Below are positions 19,003-29,214 of a stretch of DNA of 64,000 nt, one piece after another. The translations under genes were made by a program, and so were the position numbers. The notes beneath the pieces are model-generated. The model did no database searches, was not told the origin of the DNA, and saw only the letters and a list, made by a program, of their open reading frames with translations. Numbering within the stretch: the stretch's first letter is position 1; each line of letters begins with the position of its first letter. The stretch is from Vibrio neonatus (GTDB lineage Bacteria; Pseudomonadota; Gammaproteobacteria; Enterobacterales; Vibrionaceae): NCBI RefSeq assembly GCF_024346975.1, contig NZ_AP024886.1, positions 1,030,536 to 1,094,535 on the forward strand. Direction: 5' to 3'.

Positions 19003-19035
19003 TCATCCTAGCCCTGCAATGCAGAGCTAGGATGA
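19003..19035. promoter_or_regulatory. Inverted repeat between malP and malQ
   Basis: Ten-base arms TCATCCTAGC (19003-19012) and GCTAGGATGA (19026-19035) enclose an inner CTGCA/TGCAG. It could be an mRNA hairpin closing malP, although no T run follows. It could equally be a pair of opposed MalT-like sites 131-163 bp before malQ. Confidence 0.55.
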
Positions 19036-19044
19036 ATAGCACTA

Positions 19045-21498
19045 TTAACGATGAACAGGCTCTAGTTTCCAGATGTTGTTCACGTAATCGCGAATTGAAC
19101 GGTCTGAACTGAACTTGCCGACTAATGCCGTGTTCAAAATGGCTTTCTTAGCCCAACCCGATTGGTCTTTATACTGCTCACCCATCTCTTCGTGCGCTTT
19201 CACGTAAGAGGCGAAATCAGCAAGACATAGGTAAGGGTCACCGCCATCGAGCAAGCTATCAAATGTCGCGCGAAGCTTGCCTGGTTCACCTGGGGTGAAC
19301 TCTTCACCTAGTAGAAGATCCATAGAGGCTTTTAGTAGATGATCAGCGTTGTAGTAATCAAATGGGTTGTAGCCACGAGCACGAATATCGTTCACGCCGT
19401 CAACATCTAGACCAAAGATATAGATGTTTTCATCACCCACTTCTTCACGGATTTCAACGTTTGCCCCATCCATAGTACCGATAGTCAGGGCACCGTTTAG
19501 CGCCATCTTCATGTTGCCAGTACCTGATGCTTCTTTACCTGCGGTAGAGATTTGCTCAGACACATCAGATGCAGGAATGATGATTTCTGCAAGGCTTACG
19601 CGGTAGTCCGGCATGAATACCACTTTCAGCTTGTTGCCAATGCGAGTGTCGTTGTTGATCTTCTCTGCAATCTTGTTGATCGCGTAGATGATTTCTTTCG
19701 CTAGGTGATAACCCGGCGCTGCTTTCGCTGCAAAGAACACCACGCGTGGAGCCATGTCAAAATCAGGTTCGTTCAGTAAACGATGGTACAAAGACAAGAT
19801 GTGCAGCATGTTTAGGTGCTGACGCTTGTATTCGTGTAGACGTTTGATTTGCACATCAAAGATTGCATTGGTATCAAGCTCGATATCCATGTTCTCTTTC
19901 ACCCAATTAGCAAGGCGCTGTTTGTTCTCTTTTTTCACTGCCATGTATTGCTTTTGGAACGCTTTGTCTTCTGCAAATGCAGAGATATCCGATAGCTGCT
20001 CCAAATGTGCTGGCCATTGGTCGCCAATTTTTTCAGTGATCAAAGCCGAAAGACCTGGGTTACAGAACTTCAACCAGCGACGAGGCGTCACACCGTTCGT
20101 TACGTTGTGTAGGCGTGTTGGATAAAGCTCATCAAACTCAGGGAATAGATCTTTCTTAACCAAGCTTGAGTGCAATGCCGCTACGCCGTTGACTGCGTAT
20201 GAACCCACAACACATAGGTTTGCCATACGCACCATGCGGTGGAAACCTTCTTGGATAATAGAAAGTTTACGTTGCTTATCGACATCGCCCGGCCATTTAG
20301 CACGTACTTCCATTAGGAAATCGTGGTTAATGCGGTAGATGATTTCCATGTGACGAGGAAGCAGACGTTGAATTAGCGATTCTGACCAAGTCTCCAATGC
20401 TTCTGGAAGCAAAGTATGGTTGGTGTAAGCAAATGTCTTAGTTGAGATAGACCATGCTTTTTCCCAGCCAAATCCTTTTTCATCCACCAAAATGCGCATC
20501 AATTCTGGGATAGCGATGGTTGGGTGAGTATCGTTTAGCTGTACGGTTTCGTATTTAGGAAGATCAACCAGTGCGTGACCGGCTGCTTCGTGACGACGTA
20601 AAATATCGCGAATAGACGCTGCCGAGTGGAAGTACTGCTGCATTAGACGCAGAGTTTTGCCTTTCTCGTGGTTGTCGTTCGGGTACAGCACTTTAGTAAT
20701 GTTGCCCGCATCGATAAGTGAGTGCTGAGCTTCAAAGTAATCGCCGTTGTTAAAGCTTTCTAGAGAGAAAGGTGCGATAGCCTGACATTCCCACAAGCGA
20801 AGTGGGTATACCGTATTTGATTCGTAACCGACGATTGGCAGATCCCAAGGCATCGCTTTCACTGTCATGCCCGGCACCCAGCGACGTTTTTCTTCCCCGT
20901 TTTCCATCACCACTTCTACGTAACCGTAAAAGCCAATCTCTTGTGCAATCTCAGGGCGAACCAACTCCCACGGATAACCTTCAATGCCGCGCCATGCATC
21001 AGGCGCTTCTTGCTGAGCACCCTCTTTGAATGATTGTTTAAATAGACCGTATTCATAGTGCAGACCGTAACCCACAGTTGGGAATTCTTGAGCTGCACAT
21101 GAATCCATGAAACAAGCTGCTAGACGACCTAGACCGCCATTACCCAGTGATGGGTCGCGCTCTTCTTCAAGAAGGTCTGTTAGGTTAAAGCCAAGCTCAC
21201 CCATAGCATCCGTTACTTGTTCGTACAGACCCATGCTGATCAAGTTATTACCCGTTAGACGGCCAATAAGAAATTCTAGTGATAAGTAGTTAACACTTTT
21301 TGCATCAGTGATTTTCTTATCGGTTTCGGTTTGCAGTAGATCAAGGGTTGTAAATTCAGCAAGGGCTTGGCCCATAGCCAAATACCATTGACGAGTAGAA
21401 GCGTTTTCTTCTGTTGTAGCGTAGGTCGCAGTAAGGTGTTTCTTAACGTTTGCTTGAAATTGCTTTTTATCAAATTTGTTTTGTTGAGCTGGTTTCAT
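19045..21498 (-). CDS. malP: Maltodextrin/glycogen phosphorylase
   Basis: This GT35 enzyme phosphorolyses alpha-1,4 glucans to glucose-1-phosphate. I chose ATG 21498 (817 residues); an in-frame TTG at 21561 would add 21 residues without family support. The PLP-lysine motif GTGNMKMALNG is present near residue 650, as are the N-terminal LGNGGLGRLAACF and the substrate-loop sequence NDTHP. It is the first gene of the malP-malQ-glgB block and divergent from malT, as in E. coli malPQ/malT. This arrangement and the GGATGA/GGAGGA-rich upstream region suggest MalT activation. Confidence 0.94.
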   Translation of the reverse strand: MKPAQQNKFDKKQFQANVKKHLTATYATTEENASTRQWYLAMGQALAEFTTLDLLQTETDKKITDAKSVNYLSLEFLIGRLTGNNLISMGLYEQVTDAMGELGFNLTDLLEEERDPSLGNGGLGRLAACFMDSCAAQEFPTVGYGLHYEYGLFKQSFKEGAQQEAPDAWRGIEGYPWELVRPEIAQEIGFYGYVEVVMENGEEKRRWVPGMTVKAMPWDLPIVGYESNTVYPLRLWECQAIAPFSLESFNNGDYFEAQHSLIDAGNITKVLYPNDNHEKGKTLRLMQQYFHSAASIRDILRRHEAAGHALVDLPKYETVQLNDTHPTIAIPELMRILVDEKGFGWEKAWSISTKTFAYTNHTLLPEALETWSESLIQRLLPRHMEIIYRINHDFLMEVRAKWPGDVDKQRKLSIIQEGFHRMVRMANLCVVGSYAVNGVAALHSSLVKKDLFPEFDELYPTRLHNVTNGVTPRRWLKFCNPGLSALITEKIGDQWPAHLEQLSDISAFAEDKAFQKQYMAVKKENKQRLANWVKENMDIELDTNAIFDVQIKRLHEYKRQHLNMLHILSLYHRLLNEPDFDMAPRVVFFAAKAAPGYHLAKEIIYAINKIAEKINNDTRIGNKLKVVFMPDYRVSLAEIIIPASDVSEQISTAGKEASGTGNMKMALNGALTIGTMDGANVEIREEVGDENIYIFGLDVDGVNDIRARGYNPFDYYNADHLLKASMDLLLGEEFTPGEPGKLRATFDSLLDGGDPYLCLADFASYVKAHEEMGEQYKDQSGWAKKAILNTALVGKFSSDRSIRDYVNNIWKLEPVHR

Positions 21499-22048
21499 AA
21501 AGGAACTCTCATCTTTTATTAGTAATTTCCGTCTGTACCCATCATCCTTTAACGCCCACAAGGCTTCATCCTCCTATAGCAAGGAGGAGAAGGAGGAGTA
21601 CTAGGGGCGTAGGGGGGGAGAGAAAAATGACTTATTGAGCAAAGTCTCACTATAGATGGCTAATCACGCGCTCAACGAGATATAAATCACACTACAAATG
21701 TAATACTGACAATTCATCAGCTATCAATATGAGATCTGACGCATTAAATTAATGATTTTAAATGAGACTTAGATCGTAATTATTTTTTAATAGTTGACGT
21801 TTTTTCTACAAAATTGTGCAAGCCTGAGAAATTGCCTTACTCAAAACAGGGACAGATTAGATCTCGGTCACAAATTTAAGGCGTAGAGTATAGAAATTGA
21901 GGAATAGTAGACAAATAAATAGCAGGATCAAAAGCATAAGGTTAATTTATTGGTATATAAGGTTATCACTCGCAGTAAAAATGTTATTTGTATTTAGCAC
22001 TGTGACGAAAGTTGACTATCCAATAGTAAAATAAATAGGTACGTAAAC
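21499..22048. promoter_or_regulatory. malP-malT divergent control region
   Basis: These 550 bases contain no credible gene. Near malP there are minus-strand GGATGA cores at 21542-21547 and 21566-21571 (the latter as AGGAGGATGA). Plus-strand GGAGGA cores lie at 21583-21588 and 21592-21597 in a purine-rich tract, and a G7 run at 21612-21618. MalT boxes in enterobacteria are GGGGA(T/G)GAGG, so this cluster is a reasonable activator region for malP. Towards malT a CRP-like half site (AATCACA near 21687) is seen, with a poor partner half. The malT ribosome binding site is weak. Confidence 0.5.
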
Positions 22049-24754
22049 ATGTGGATCCCTTCGAAGCTCACTCGCCCTGGTCGTTTACATAATGCAATTG
22101 TTCGCCCTCGTGTATTGGATTTACTGCAACAAGCCCCTTTTTATAAACTCGTCTTGCTTCGCTCCCCTGCTGGATACGGCAAAACCACCATGGCCGCACA
22201 ATGGTTGTCCGATAAAACCCATGTCGGTTGGTACAACCTTGATGAAAGCGATAACGACAGCAACCGCTTTATTAACTACTTCATCCTTGCCTTAAACAAA
22301 GCCACCGATAACGCCTGTAGCAATTCACAAGCCCTCATCGAAAAACGCCAATATTCATCGCTACATACCCTATTTGGCGAGATTTTTGCCGAATTGACCA
22401 ATAACGTACACGAATCGTATTTGGTCTTTGACGACTACCACTTAATCACCAACGAAGAGATCCATGAGGCTATGCGCTTTTTCATCAAGCACATGCCAGA
22501 TAACCTCACCGTTGTGGTCACCAGTCGCTCCAACCCGCCACTGGGCACCGCCAACCTGCGGGTGCGCGACTTAATGATTGAAATTAACGATGACTTGTTA
22601 GCCTTTGATTTAGAAGAGACGACTCGATTCTTTAATCTAAGAATGAAAGAAGAAATTGACGAATCTACCGCCAACGAAGTGCGCTCTTACGCCGAAGGTT
22701 GGCCGTCAGCCATGCAGTTAATTGCGGTGCAAGCACTGCAACAAAACAAACCCATTCAGCAATCATTGCGCAGTATTAACGACTTTAATCACACCCATTT
22801 ATGGGATTATCTTGCCGAAGAAGTGTTTGATTTTGTCGATAGTGCCACCAAAGAATTTTTAATGCAGTGCTCGGTGCTTAATCACTTTAACGATGAGTTA
22901 ATTATTGATGTCACCCAGCGTGATGATGCTCTAGCAATGCTAAATAGCCTGAATAAATTTGGCCTATTTTTAACTACCAGTTCCACCGAAAATAACTGGT
23001 ATCGCTTCCACAATTTGTTTAGCGAGTTTCTAACTAATCAACGCCTGACGCACATGCCGCAAAATGAAGTGCAGCTGCAAACTCTGGCCGCGCAATCATG
23101 GCTTAAATTAGGTCGCCCAACCGAAGCTTTAGTGCACGCTCAGCGAGCCAAAGATTCCACTTTGTGTTCTAACATCATGCAAGAGCACGGCTGGAGAATG
23201 TTCAACAATGGCGAGCTCACCACATTAGAAAAAGCCATCGCAGAGCTTGATACCGACCAGCTATATAAAACCGCCAAACTGCCCCTACTGCGCGCTTGGC
23301 TTGCACAAAGCCAGCACAGATTCGCCATTGTTGGGGATTTGCTCGCAGAAGCAAAAGACGAGCTAGCAAAACGAAACATCGAGCTATCAGTTAAAGATAA
23401 AGGACAAGTGAACGCCCTGCGCGCACAAGTCGCCATCAACAAAGGCAATCCAGAAGAAGCGCTGCAATTGGCCGAACTGGCGCTTAGCCAAATAGACAAT
23501 AACGACTTTAGAAGCCGCATCGTTGGCACTTCAGTAATTGGTGAGGTCAACCATGTATTAGGACGCTTAGACCGAGCGCTACCTATGATGCAACAAACCG
23601 AAAAGCTGGCACGTCAGTATCAAGTGTATCACCACGTATTATGGGCACTGATTCAGCAAAGCGAGATTTTAACCGCGCAAGGTTACATTCAAGCCTCATT
23701 CGAGCTTCAAGACCAAGCCTTTAAAGTGATTGAAGAGCATCACTTCCAACAAGTGCCATTACACGAACATTTGCTTAGAACCCGCGCCCATATTCTATGG
23801 TGCTGGAACCGCCTTGATGAAGCCGAATTAGCCGCCTACAAAGGTATCGAAGTGTTGGCGAATCAAGAAAGCCGACACCTACACAACTACGCTATCTTGA
23901 CCCGCATCGCACTAGGTCGCGGTGAGCTAGATAAAGCAGGACGCTTTGTAAAAAACATCGACGAGCTGCTTGCCGAGTCCAACTACCACGTAGATTGGTC
24001 AGCGAATGCGTCATTCTCGCAGCTGCTCTATTGGCAAGCCTGCAACGACATTGACGCCATTCACAACTGGCTAGCACAAACCGAACATCCAAAAGATGCC
24101 ACCAACCACTTTAACCAATTACAGCTGCGTAATATCGCCCGCGCTCAAATCGCCTGCGACCGCCTAGACGAAGCGAGCCAAACTATCGCCAAGCTACAGC
24201 AACAAACCCGCGAGCATCATTTAGTCACCGACACCAACCGCAATCTGATTGTAGAAGCCGTACTCAACATCAAACAAAACAACGAAGCGCAAGCCTGCGA
24301 AAACCTACAACAAGCCCTCAGCATGACCAACCAAACCGGCATGCTAGGCAACTTCATCGTAGACGGCGCATCCATCAATAAACTCTTAGAAAAACTGGTC
24401 AACAAAGGCCACCTAGCCGATTTAGAGCGCCACCGCGCCCTACAAATCCTAAAAGAGATCGGCAATAAACAGCGCAGCCGCGCCGTCCATTTCGACGAAG
24501 ACTTCGTCAACCAACTAGTCAACCACCCCAACATCCCAGAACTGATCCGCACCAGCCCCCTCACCCAACGCGAATGGCAAGTGCTAAACTTAATCTATTC
24601 AGGCTTCAGCAACGAACAAATCGCACAAGAACTGGACGTGGCAGGGACTACGATCAAGACGCATATTAGGAATTTGTATCAGAAGTTGAATATTGCCAAT
24701 AGGAAAGAAGCGATTGAGACAGCGGAGAATTTGTTGCGGTTGATGGGGTATTGA
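22049..24754 (+). CDS. malT: Maltose regulon transcriptional activator MalT
   Basis: MalT is an ATP-dependent STAND-family activator that oligomerises on maltotriose binding. The 901-residue protein has an N-terminal Walker A (SPAGYGKTT, 39-47) and a DDYH Walker-B-like site near residue 130. A winged-helix and superhelical TPR sensor region follow, and a C-terminal LuxR-type HTH (about 835-890, [18 protein letters not shown]) ends the protein. The length is the same as E. coli MalT. It is divergent from malP, its expected target. The 3' end of the gene is noticeably less GC-rich in its last 100 bases than the preceding stretch. Confidence 0.96.
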   Translation: MWIPSKLTRPGRLHNAIVRPRVLDLLQQAPFYKLVLLRSPAGYGKTTMAAQWLSDKTHVGWYNLDESDNDSNRFINYFILALNKATDNACSNSQALIEKRQYSSLHTLFGEIFAELTNNVHESYLVFDDYHLITNEEIHEAMRFFIKHMPDNLTVVVTSRSNPPLGTANLRVRDLMIEINDDLLAFDLEETTRFFNLRMKEEIDESTANEVRSYAEGWPSAMQLIAVQALQQNKPIQQSLRSINDFNHTHLWDYLAEEVFDFVDSATKEFLMQCSVLNHFNDELIIDVTQRDDALAMLNSLNKFGLFLTTSSTENNWYRFHNLFSEFLTNQRLTHMPQNEVQLQTLAAQSWLKLGRPTEALVHAQRAKDSTLCSNIMQEHGWRMFNNGELTTLEKAIAELDTDQLYKTAKLPLLRAWLAQSQHRFAIVGDLLAEAKDELAKRNIELSVKDKGQVNALRAQVAINKGNPEEALQLAELALSQIDNNDFRSRIVGTSVIGEVNHVLGRLDRALPMMQQTEKLARQYQVYHHVLWALIQQSEILTAQGYIQASFELQDQAFKVIEEHHFQQVPLHEHLLRTRAHILWCWNRLDEAELAAYKGIEVLANQESRHLHNYAILTRIALGRGELDKAGRFVKNIDELLAESNYHVDWSANASFSQLLYWQACNDIDAIHNWLAQTEHPKDATNHFNQLQLRNIARAQIACDRLDEASQTIAKLQQQTREHHLVTDTNRNLIVEAVLNIKQNNEAQACENLQQALSMTNQTGMLGNFIVDGASINKLLEKLVNKGHLADLERHRALQILKEIGNKQRSRAVHFDEDFVNQLVNHPNIPELIRTSPLTQREWQVLNLIYSGFSNEQIAQELDVAGTTIKTHIRNLYQKLNIANRKEAIETAENLLRLMGY

Positions 24755-24935
24755 GTGGCTTCTAATCACACAGCCAAGTGAATATGAATCCATAGAATAG
24801 CCGCATAATATTCATGTAATCTTCGTCTTATAAGGGCTTGTCACATTCAAGCGATTGATAATTAACCGATGATCTGCAGACAACTGTAACGATAAACGTT
24901 AAGATAAACATTGGATTGTCATAAGATGCGCCTCA

Positions 24936-26837
24936 ATGTTCAAACTTAAAACTATTTGGGATTTACCACGAGTCACTAAACGCACCATTAGTGTCGTAGT
25001 TGACTCAATTTTCATTATCACTGCCTACTACGCCGCTCACTGGGCACGTTTGGGCGATTTGATGTGGCTTCCCAAATATGATAATCACAACGTACTGCTA
25101 GGCACGTTGGTCATTACTATTTTTGCATTTACTAAATTAGGATTGTACCGTGCTGTGCTAAGGTACCTAACCTTCCATGCTCTGTATGTCGTTAGTTTAG
25201 GAACGCTGATCTCTACCTTCTCTATAGGTTTACTTGCCTATTACTTCAATTCAGATGTACCACGTTCAGTCCCTGTTATTTATGGTGCATTCCTGGCGCT
25301 ATCATGTGGTGGTAGCCGATTAATTATTCGCGTACTAGTTAGTCAATCATTTGATAAAAACCGTAAAAATGTTCTTATTTACGGCGCAGGCTCTGCAGGC
25401 CGCCAACTAGCGCTTGCCCTTCGCACATCCGAAACTCATAAAGTAGTCGGCTTTATCGATCAAGATAAGACCCTAGACAACACTATTTTAATGGGGCTTA
25501 AAGTACTTAAAACCGCACAAATTGAAAAACATATTGATCGACACAACGTCAAACAAATCCTATTAGCGATACCTAGTGCTTCTCGATCTCGCCGCAAACA
25601 AATCATTGATGAGTTAGTTAACCTACCTGCCGAAGTCCTCACTATTCCTGATATGGGCGATATCGTTTCTGGTAAAGCGAAAATTGATGAATTTAAAGAC
25701 GTCGCAATTGAAGATTTACTCGGACGAGATCCAGTAGAACCGCAACAATCGTTAATGGAAGCTAACATTAAAGACAAGATTGTGATGGTTACCGGCGCTG
25801 GAGGTTCAATAGGCTCTGAACTGTGCCGTCAAATATTAAAGCAAAAACCCAAATCCATTGTTCTATTTGAACTCTCTGAATTTGGCCTTTATCAAATTGA
25901 TAGAGAGCTGCAACTACTTTGCGAAGAAAACGATTTAAATGTTGAGATAATCCCACTTTTAGGATCTGTGCAACGTATTAATCGCTTATCTGTGGTGATG
26001 AGAACCTTCAAAATCCAAACGGTCTATCACGCAGCAGCCTACAAGCACGTACCATTAGTGGAATACAATACGGTAGAAGGCGTAAGAAACAACGTTTTTG
26101 GTACATACAACACCGCAAAAGCCGCAATTAAAGCTAAAGTTGAATCATTTGTGTTGATCTCTACTGACAAAGCCGTGCGCCCAACTAATACCATGGGTGC
26201 GAGCAAACGAATGGCAGAACTCTCTTTACAAGCCTTAGCTGCAGAGCCCTCACATAACACCCGCTTCTGTATGGTGAGGTTTGGTAACGTACTTGGTTCG
26301 TCCGGCTCAGTAATCCCACTATTTAAAAAGCAAATTGCTGCAGGTGGTCCAGTAACAGTAACTCACCCAGATATCATCCGCTACTTTATGACCATTCCTG
26401 AAGCTGCACAGCTGGTAATTCAAGCCGGGTCAATGGGCAAAGGTGGTGACGTATTTGTTCTAGATATGGGTGAACCCGTACGTATTGCTGACTTAGCAGA
26501 GAATTTAATTAACCTATCAGGGTTAGAAGTTAAAAACGCAGAAAACCCACTGGGTGACATCGAAATTAATTACTCAGGCCTTAGACCTGGCGAAAAACTC
26601 TATGAAGAATTGCTCATTGGCGACAATGTAGGAAAAACCGCCCATGAAAGGATTATGACTGCAAACGAGGATTATTTAACCCTAACTGAATACGATTCGT
26701 TAGCGCAAATACTTGATAAGGCATGTCATGATTTTGACCACCAATCGATACGTCAAATTTTATTAGATGCACCTACGCAGTTTAATCCGACCGATGGTAT
26801 TGAAGATCTTGTTTGGAAATCCAAACAAATCAATTAG
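24936..26837 (+). CDS. Membrane UDP-N-acetylhexosamine 4,6-dehydratase (WbpM/CapD family)
   Basis: This family converts UDP-GlcNAc to the 4-keto-6-deoxy sugar used for QuiNAc, FucNAc or bacillosamine. The 633-residue protein has four N-terminal membrane segments (about 20-135) and a degenerate first Rossmann motif (YGAGSAGRQ, 149-157). A second catalytic SDR domain starts at TGAGGSIGSE (286-295). The catalytic tyrosine position is Met420 with Lys424 (TMGASK), the replacement expected in WbpM-type enzymes. It is the first gene of a plus-strand trio with a reductase and a sugar-phosphate transferase, convergent with the main minus-strand locus. Confidence 0.9.
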   Translation: MFKLKTIWDLPRVTKRTISVVVDSIFIITAYYAAHWARLGDLMWLPKYDNHNVLLGTLVITIFAFTKLGLYRAVLRYLTFHALYVVSLGTLISTFSIGLLAYYFNSDVPRSVPVIYGAFLALSCGGSRLIIRVLVSQSFDKNRKNVLIYGAGSAGRQLALALRTSETHKVVGFIDQDKTLDNTILMGLKVLKTAQIEKHIDRHNVKQILLAIPSASRSRRKQIIDELVNLPAEVLTIPDMGDIVSGKAKIDEFKDVAIEDLLGRDPVEPQQSLMEANIKDKIVMVTGAGGSIGSELCRQILKQKPKSIVLFELSEFGLYQIDRELQLLCEENDLNVEIIPLLGSVQRINRLSVVMRTFKIQTVYHAAAYKHVPLVEYNTVEGVRNNVFGTYNTAKAAIKAKVESFVLISTDKAVRPTNTMGASKRMAELSLQALAAEPSHNTRFCMVRFGNVLGSSGSVIPLFKKQIAAGGPVTVTHPDIIRYFMTIPEAAQLVIQAGSMGKGGDVFVLDMGEPVRIADLAENLINLSGLEVKNAENPLGDIEINYSGLRPGEKLYEELLIGDNVGKTAHERIMTANEDYLTLTEYDSLAQILDKACHDFDHQSIRQILLDAPTQFNPTDGIEDLVWKSKQIN

Positions 26838-26882
26838 CACTATATTGAAGTTAAAACCCGTTACACCAATAAAGGTATTCAA

Positions 26883-27791
26883 GTGTATAAATATTTAGTC
26901 ACTGGCGCTAACGGTTTTGTTGGTTCGGCGCTAATGGAGCGTCTATCTGATCAAGCAGTAGCGGCAGTTAGAACAACCAGCAATTCAACATTTATTAATA
27001 CTAAACACATAGATGATATAAACTCAAACACTGACTGGAGCGACTGCCTAGAAGGTATTGACGTCGTAGTTCATTTAGCGGGCATTGCTAGCAAAAGTGG
27101 TTATTCGAGCAATGAATACAACGAGATCAATAATCTAGGAACAGTTAAATTAGCAAAAGATGCTGCAGAGAACGGTGTAAAAAGATTTGTCTTTGTAAGT
27201 ACTATCGCTGTCATGGGCCTAACAGGCACATTTACTGAAGAATCTGAGGTAAAACCTCAAAATGACTACGCCAAGTCAAAATTAGCTGCGGAACAGGGGC
27301 TTCACCAATTAGCATCTGAAACTAACATGGAAATAGTCATTCTTAGACCCACCTTAGTTTATGGTGCCGGGGCAAAAGGTAATTTCGTTGTATTGCAAAA
27401 ACTAACGGAGCGCCTACCTGTCTTGCCTTTCGCAATGACTAATAATAAACGTAGCTTTATCTCACGTGAGAATCTCGTTGATTTAATCATAACCTGCGCG
27501 ACAAAAAATGAAGCTGCAGGACAAACATTTTTAGCCTCTGAAGGGCCAGCGCTCTCAACGAAAGAATTTACCAATGCAATCGCAAAAGGATTAAATTCTC
27601 GAGTGACTCAACTACCCTTCCCAGGATCTATTGCTAAAATCTTATTTAAACTGATTAATCGCCCAACAATGTACAGTCAGCTATTTGAAGATCTAGAAGT
27701 AAAATCAACCAAATTAAAAGACGTCCTTAACTGGACGGCACCAAAATCAATTGCGCAAAACATGGCAGAATTAAAAGAGACAAAACAATGA
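26883..27791 (+). CDS. NAD-dependent epimerase/4-reductase (WbpV/WreQ-like)
   Basis: The 302-residue extended SDR protein has the N-terminal GANGFVGS glycine motif and the catalytic YAKSK (near residues 133-137). The start is GTG with AAAGG six bases upstream. It lies between a 4,6-dehydratase and a phosphoglycosyltransferase. In analogous trios this enzyme reduces the 4-keto intermediate to UDP-D-QuiNAc or UDP-D-FucNAc. A plain UDP-sugar 4-epimerase is the alternative. Its stop overlaps the next gene's ATG by 4 bp. Confidence 0.75.
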   Translation: MYKYLVTGANGFVGSALMERLSDQAVAAVRTTSNSTFINTKHIDDINSNTDWSDCLEGIDVVVHLAGIASKSGYSSNEYNEINNLGTVKLAKDAAENGVKRFVFVSTIAVMGLTGTFTEESEVKPQNDYAKSKLAAEQGLHQLASETNMEIVILRPTLVYGAGAKGNFVVLQKLTERLPVLPFAMTNNKRSFISRENLVDLIITCATKNEAAGQTFLASEGPALSTKEFTNAIAKGLNSRVTQLPFPGSIAKILFKLINRPTMYSQLFEDLEVKSTKLKDVLNWTAPKSIAQNMAELKETKQ

Positions 27792-28336
27792 TAAGAATAT
27801 TCGACTTCCTATTTTCATTCTTTGGCCTGATATGCTTATCGCCAGTGCTAGTCATAGTGACTATCTCGGGTTACTTTGACACAGGTTCCCCTATTTTTAT
27901 GCAAACTAGAATGGGCAAAAACAAAAAGCCATTTACCCTAATAAAATTTCGCACCATGAATGTAGAGACGAAATCAGTCGCTAGCCATCTTGCAAGCAGC
28001 AGTTCCATTACAAAGTTTGGGCAGTTTTTAAGAAAAACTAAACTCGATGAACTACCGCAATTGATCAACGTATTGAAAGGTGAAATGAGCCTGGTTGGTC
28101 CAAGACCGAACCTTATGACACAAGACGACCTTATCCAAGAAAGAGAGTCTCGAGGTGTTTACTTAATACTGCCTGGCGTTACAGGGCTTGCTCAGGTTAA
28201 TAATATTGATATGTCTACGCCTCAACACTTAGCTGAGACGGACAAGAAAATGATTGAGGAAATGTCTGTAAATAATTACTTTAAGTTTATTATTATGACG
28301 GCTACGGGCAAAGGGACTGGTGATGCGATAAAATAA
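27788..28336 (+). CDS. Monotopic sugar-1-phosphate transferase (PglC/WreU-like)
   Basis: These small phosphoglycosyltransferases attach the first sugar phosphate to undecaprenyl phosphate. The 182-residue protein has one N-terminal re-entrant hydrophobic segment and the conserved core KFRTMN, the LRKTKLDELPQL helix (Asp-Glu pair), and SLVGPRPN followed by PGVTGLAQVNN. It lacks the large N-terminal membrane domain of WcaJ-type enzymes. The context with dehydratase and reductase suggests D-QuiNAc-1-P or D-FucNAc-1-P as donor. It is the second initiating enzyme in the window beside WecA. Confidence 0.85.
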   Translation: MIRIFDFLFSFFGLICLSPVLVIVTISGYFDTGSPIFMQTRMGKNKKPFTLIKFRTMNVETKSVASHLASSSSITKFGQFLRKTKLDELPQLINVLKGEMSLVGPRPNLMTQDDLIQERESRGVYLILPGVTGLAQVNNIDMSTPQHLAETDKKMIEEMSVNNYFKFIIMTATGKGTGDAIK

Positions 28337-28339
28337 GCC

Positions 28340-28364
28340 AAGAGTAATATGCAATATCACTCTT
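28340..28364. terminator. Hairpin between the convergent polysaccharide units
   Basis: An 11-bp stem with one mismatch (28340-28350 with 28354-28364) and a 3-nt loop separates the plus-strand trio from the last minus-strand glycosyltransferase gene. The flanking T and A content is modest. Confidence 0.55.
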
Positions 28365-28371
28365 TATTCAA

Positions 28372-29187
28372 TCAATTTCGTGGATCAAATTTCTTCATGA
28401 AGAAATATAACTTGTGCTGAACAACACTAGGTAAAAATGACCTAAAAAAAGGATAAAAACACATGATAGATTTAACAAAACCTAACCTCAATGACATAGT
28501 CCCTTTAAACCCAATTATGCCTTGCTGAAACGCAATCTTAGGATTTTGTCTTTTGTTCGTATCTCGGTCATATCGATAAGCAATCAACGGCTTATCAATA
28601 TTTTTAAAGGTACCACCTTGCTTTGCTACTCTAAACCAAAGTTCATAGTCTTGTCGGCGCTTCAAATTAGGGTTGTAAGCACCGACATTAACGATAATTA
28701 TTTTTCGATACATTACACTTGGGTGTAATAGTGGACAACACCAAAGTTCTTTATAAATATCGTTGTTATTTATGGGATTAGAACGAATCCCTTGGAAGTT
28801 TCCGCTGAAATCAATCAATTGTGCAAAACTACCAACAACATCTGCTTCAGGATTGTTTAAAAAATATTGTTCTTGTATTTCAAGCCGATCTGAACGGCAA
28901 TAATCATCTGTATCTAAACGAGCGATTAGCTCCCCCTTACAAACTTTTAAACCGGCGTTAAGAGCCTTAGCTAAGCCTACGTTTTGCTCTAATTTTACCA
29001 ATTTAATATTAAGTTTCTTTTCAAATCGATACACTAAATTTTCTAGCTTCTCAGGAATAAAGCCATCAAATACAATAACGACTTCATCCGCTAAGCGAGT
29101 TTGCTTTTGCAAACTCATCAAACATTCCTCAAGAAAGACGTCGGACTCTTTTTCGTAAAGTGACATTAATACAGATATAGAGGGCAT
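28372..29187 (-). CDS. Glycosyltransferase family 2
   Basis: This 271-residue GT-A fold enzyme shows the nucleotide-binding start SVLMSLYEKES, the metal motif DTDD (near residue 92) and a later KRRQDYELW acceptor-side motif. It should add one sugar to the lipid-linked repeat unit on the cytoplasmic face. It is the distal gene of the minus-strand locus, in the AT-rich block beside a wzx and a wzy. Donor sugar cannot be predicted. Confidence 0.85.
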   Translation of the reverse strand: MPSISVLMSLYEKESDVFLEECLMSLQKQTRLADEVVIVFDGFIPEKLENLVYRFEKKLNIKLVKLEQNVGLAKALNAGLKVCKGELIARLDTDDYCRSDRLEIQEQYFLNNPEADVVGSFAQLIDFSGNFQGIRSNPINNNDIYKELWCCPLLHPSVMYRKIIIVNVGAYNPNLKRRQDYELWFRVAKQGGTFKNIDKPLIAYRYDRDTNKRQNPKIAFQQGIIGFKGTMSLRLGFVKSIMCFYPFFRSFLPSVVQHKLYFFMKKFDPRN

Positions 29188-29214
29188 AGAATACTTAATC
29201 TCTTAATATAATTA

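Noticed and set aside
21553..21573. Possible short leader peptide (ATG AAG CCT TGT GGG CGT TAA) before malP
   Set aside because: AGGAGG directly abuts the ATG, leaving no spacing, and the same bases fit a MalT-box-like core better.
22001..22016. CRP-like site TGTGA-N6-TTGAC upstream of malT
   Set aside because: Only one half matches; catabolite control of malT is plausible but this site does not support it.
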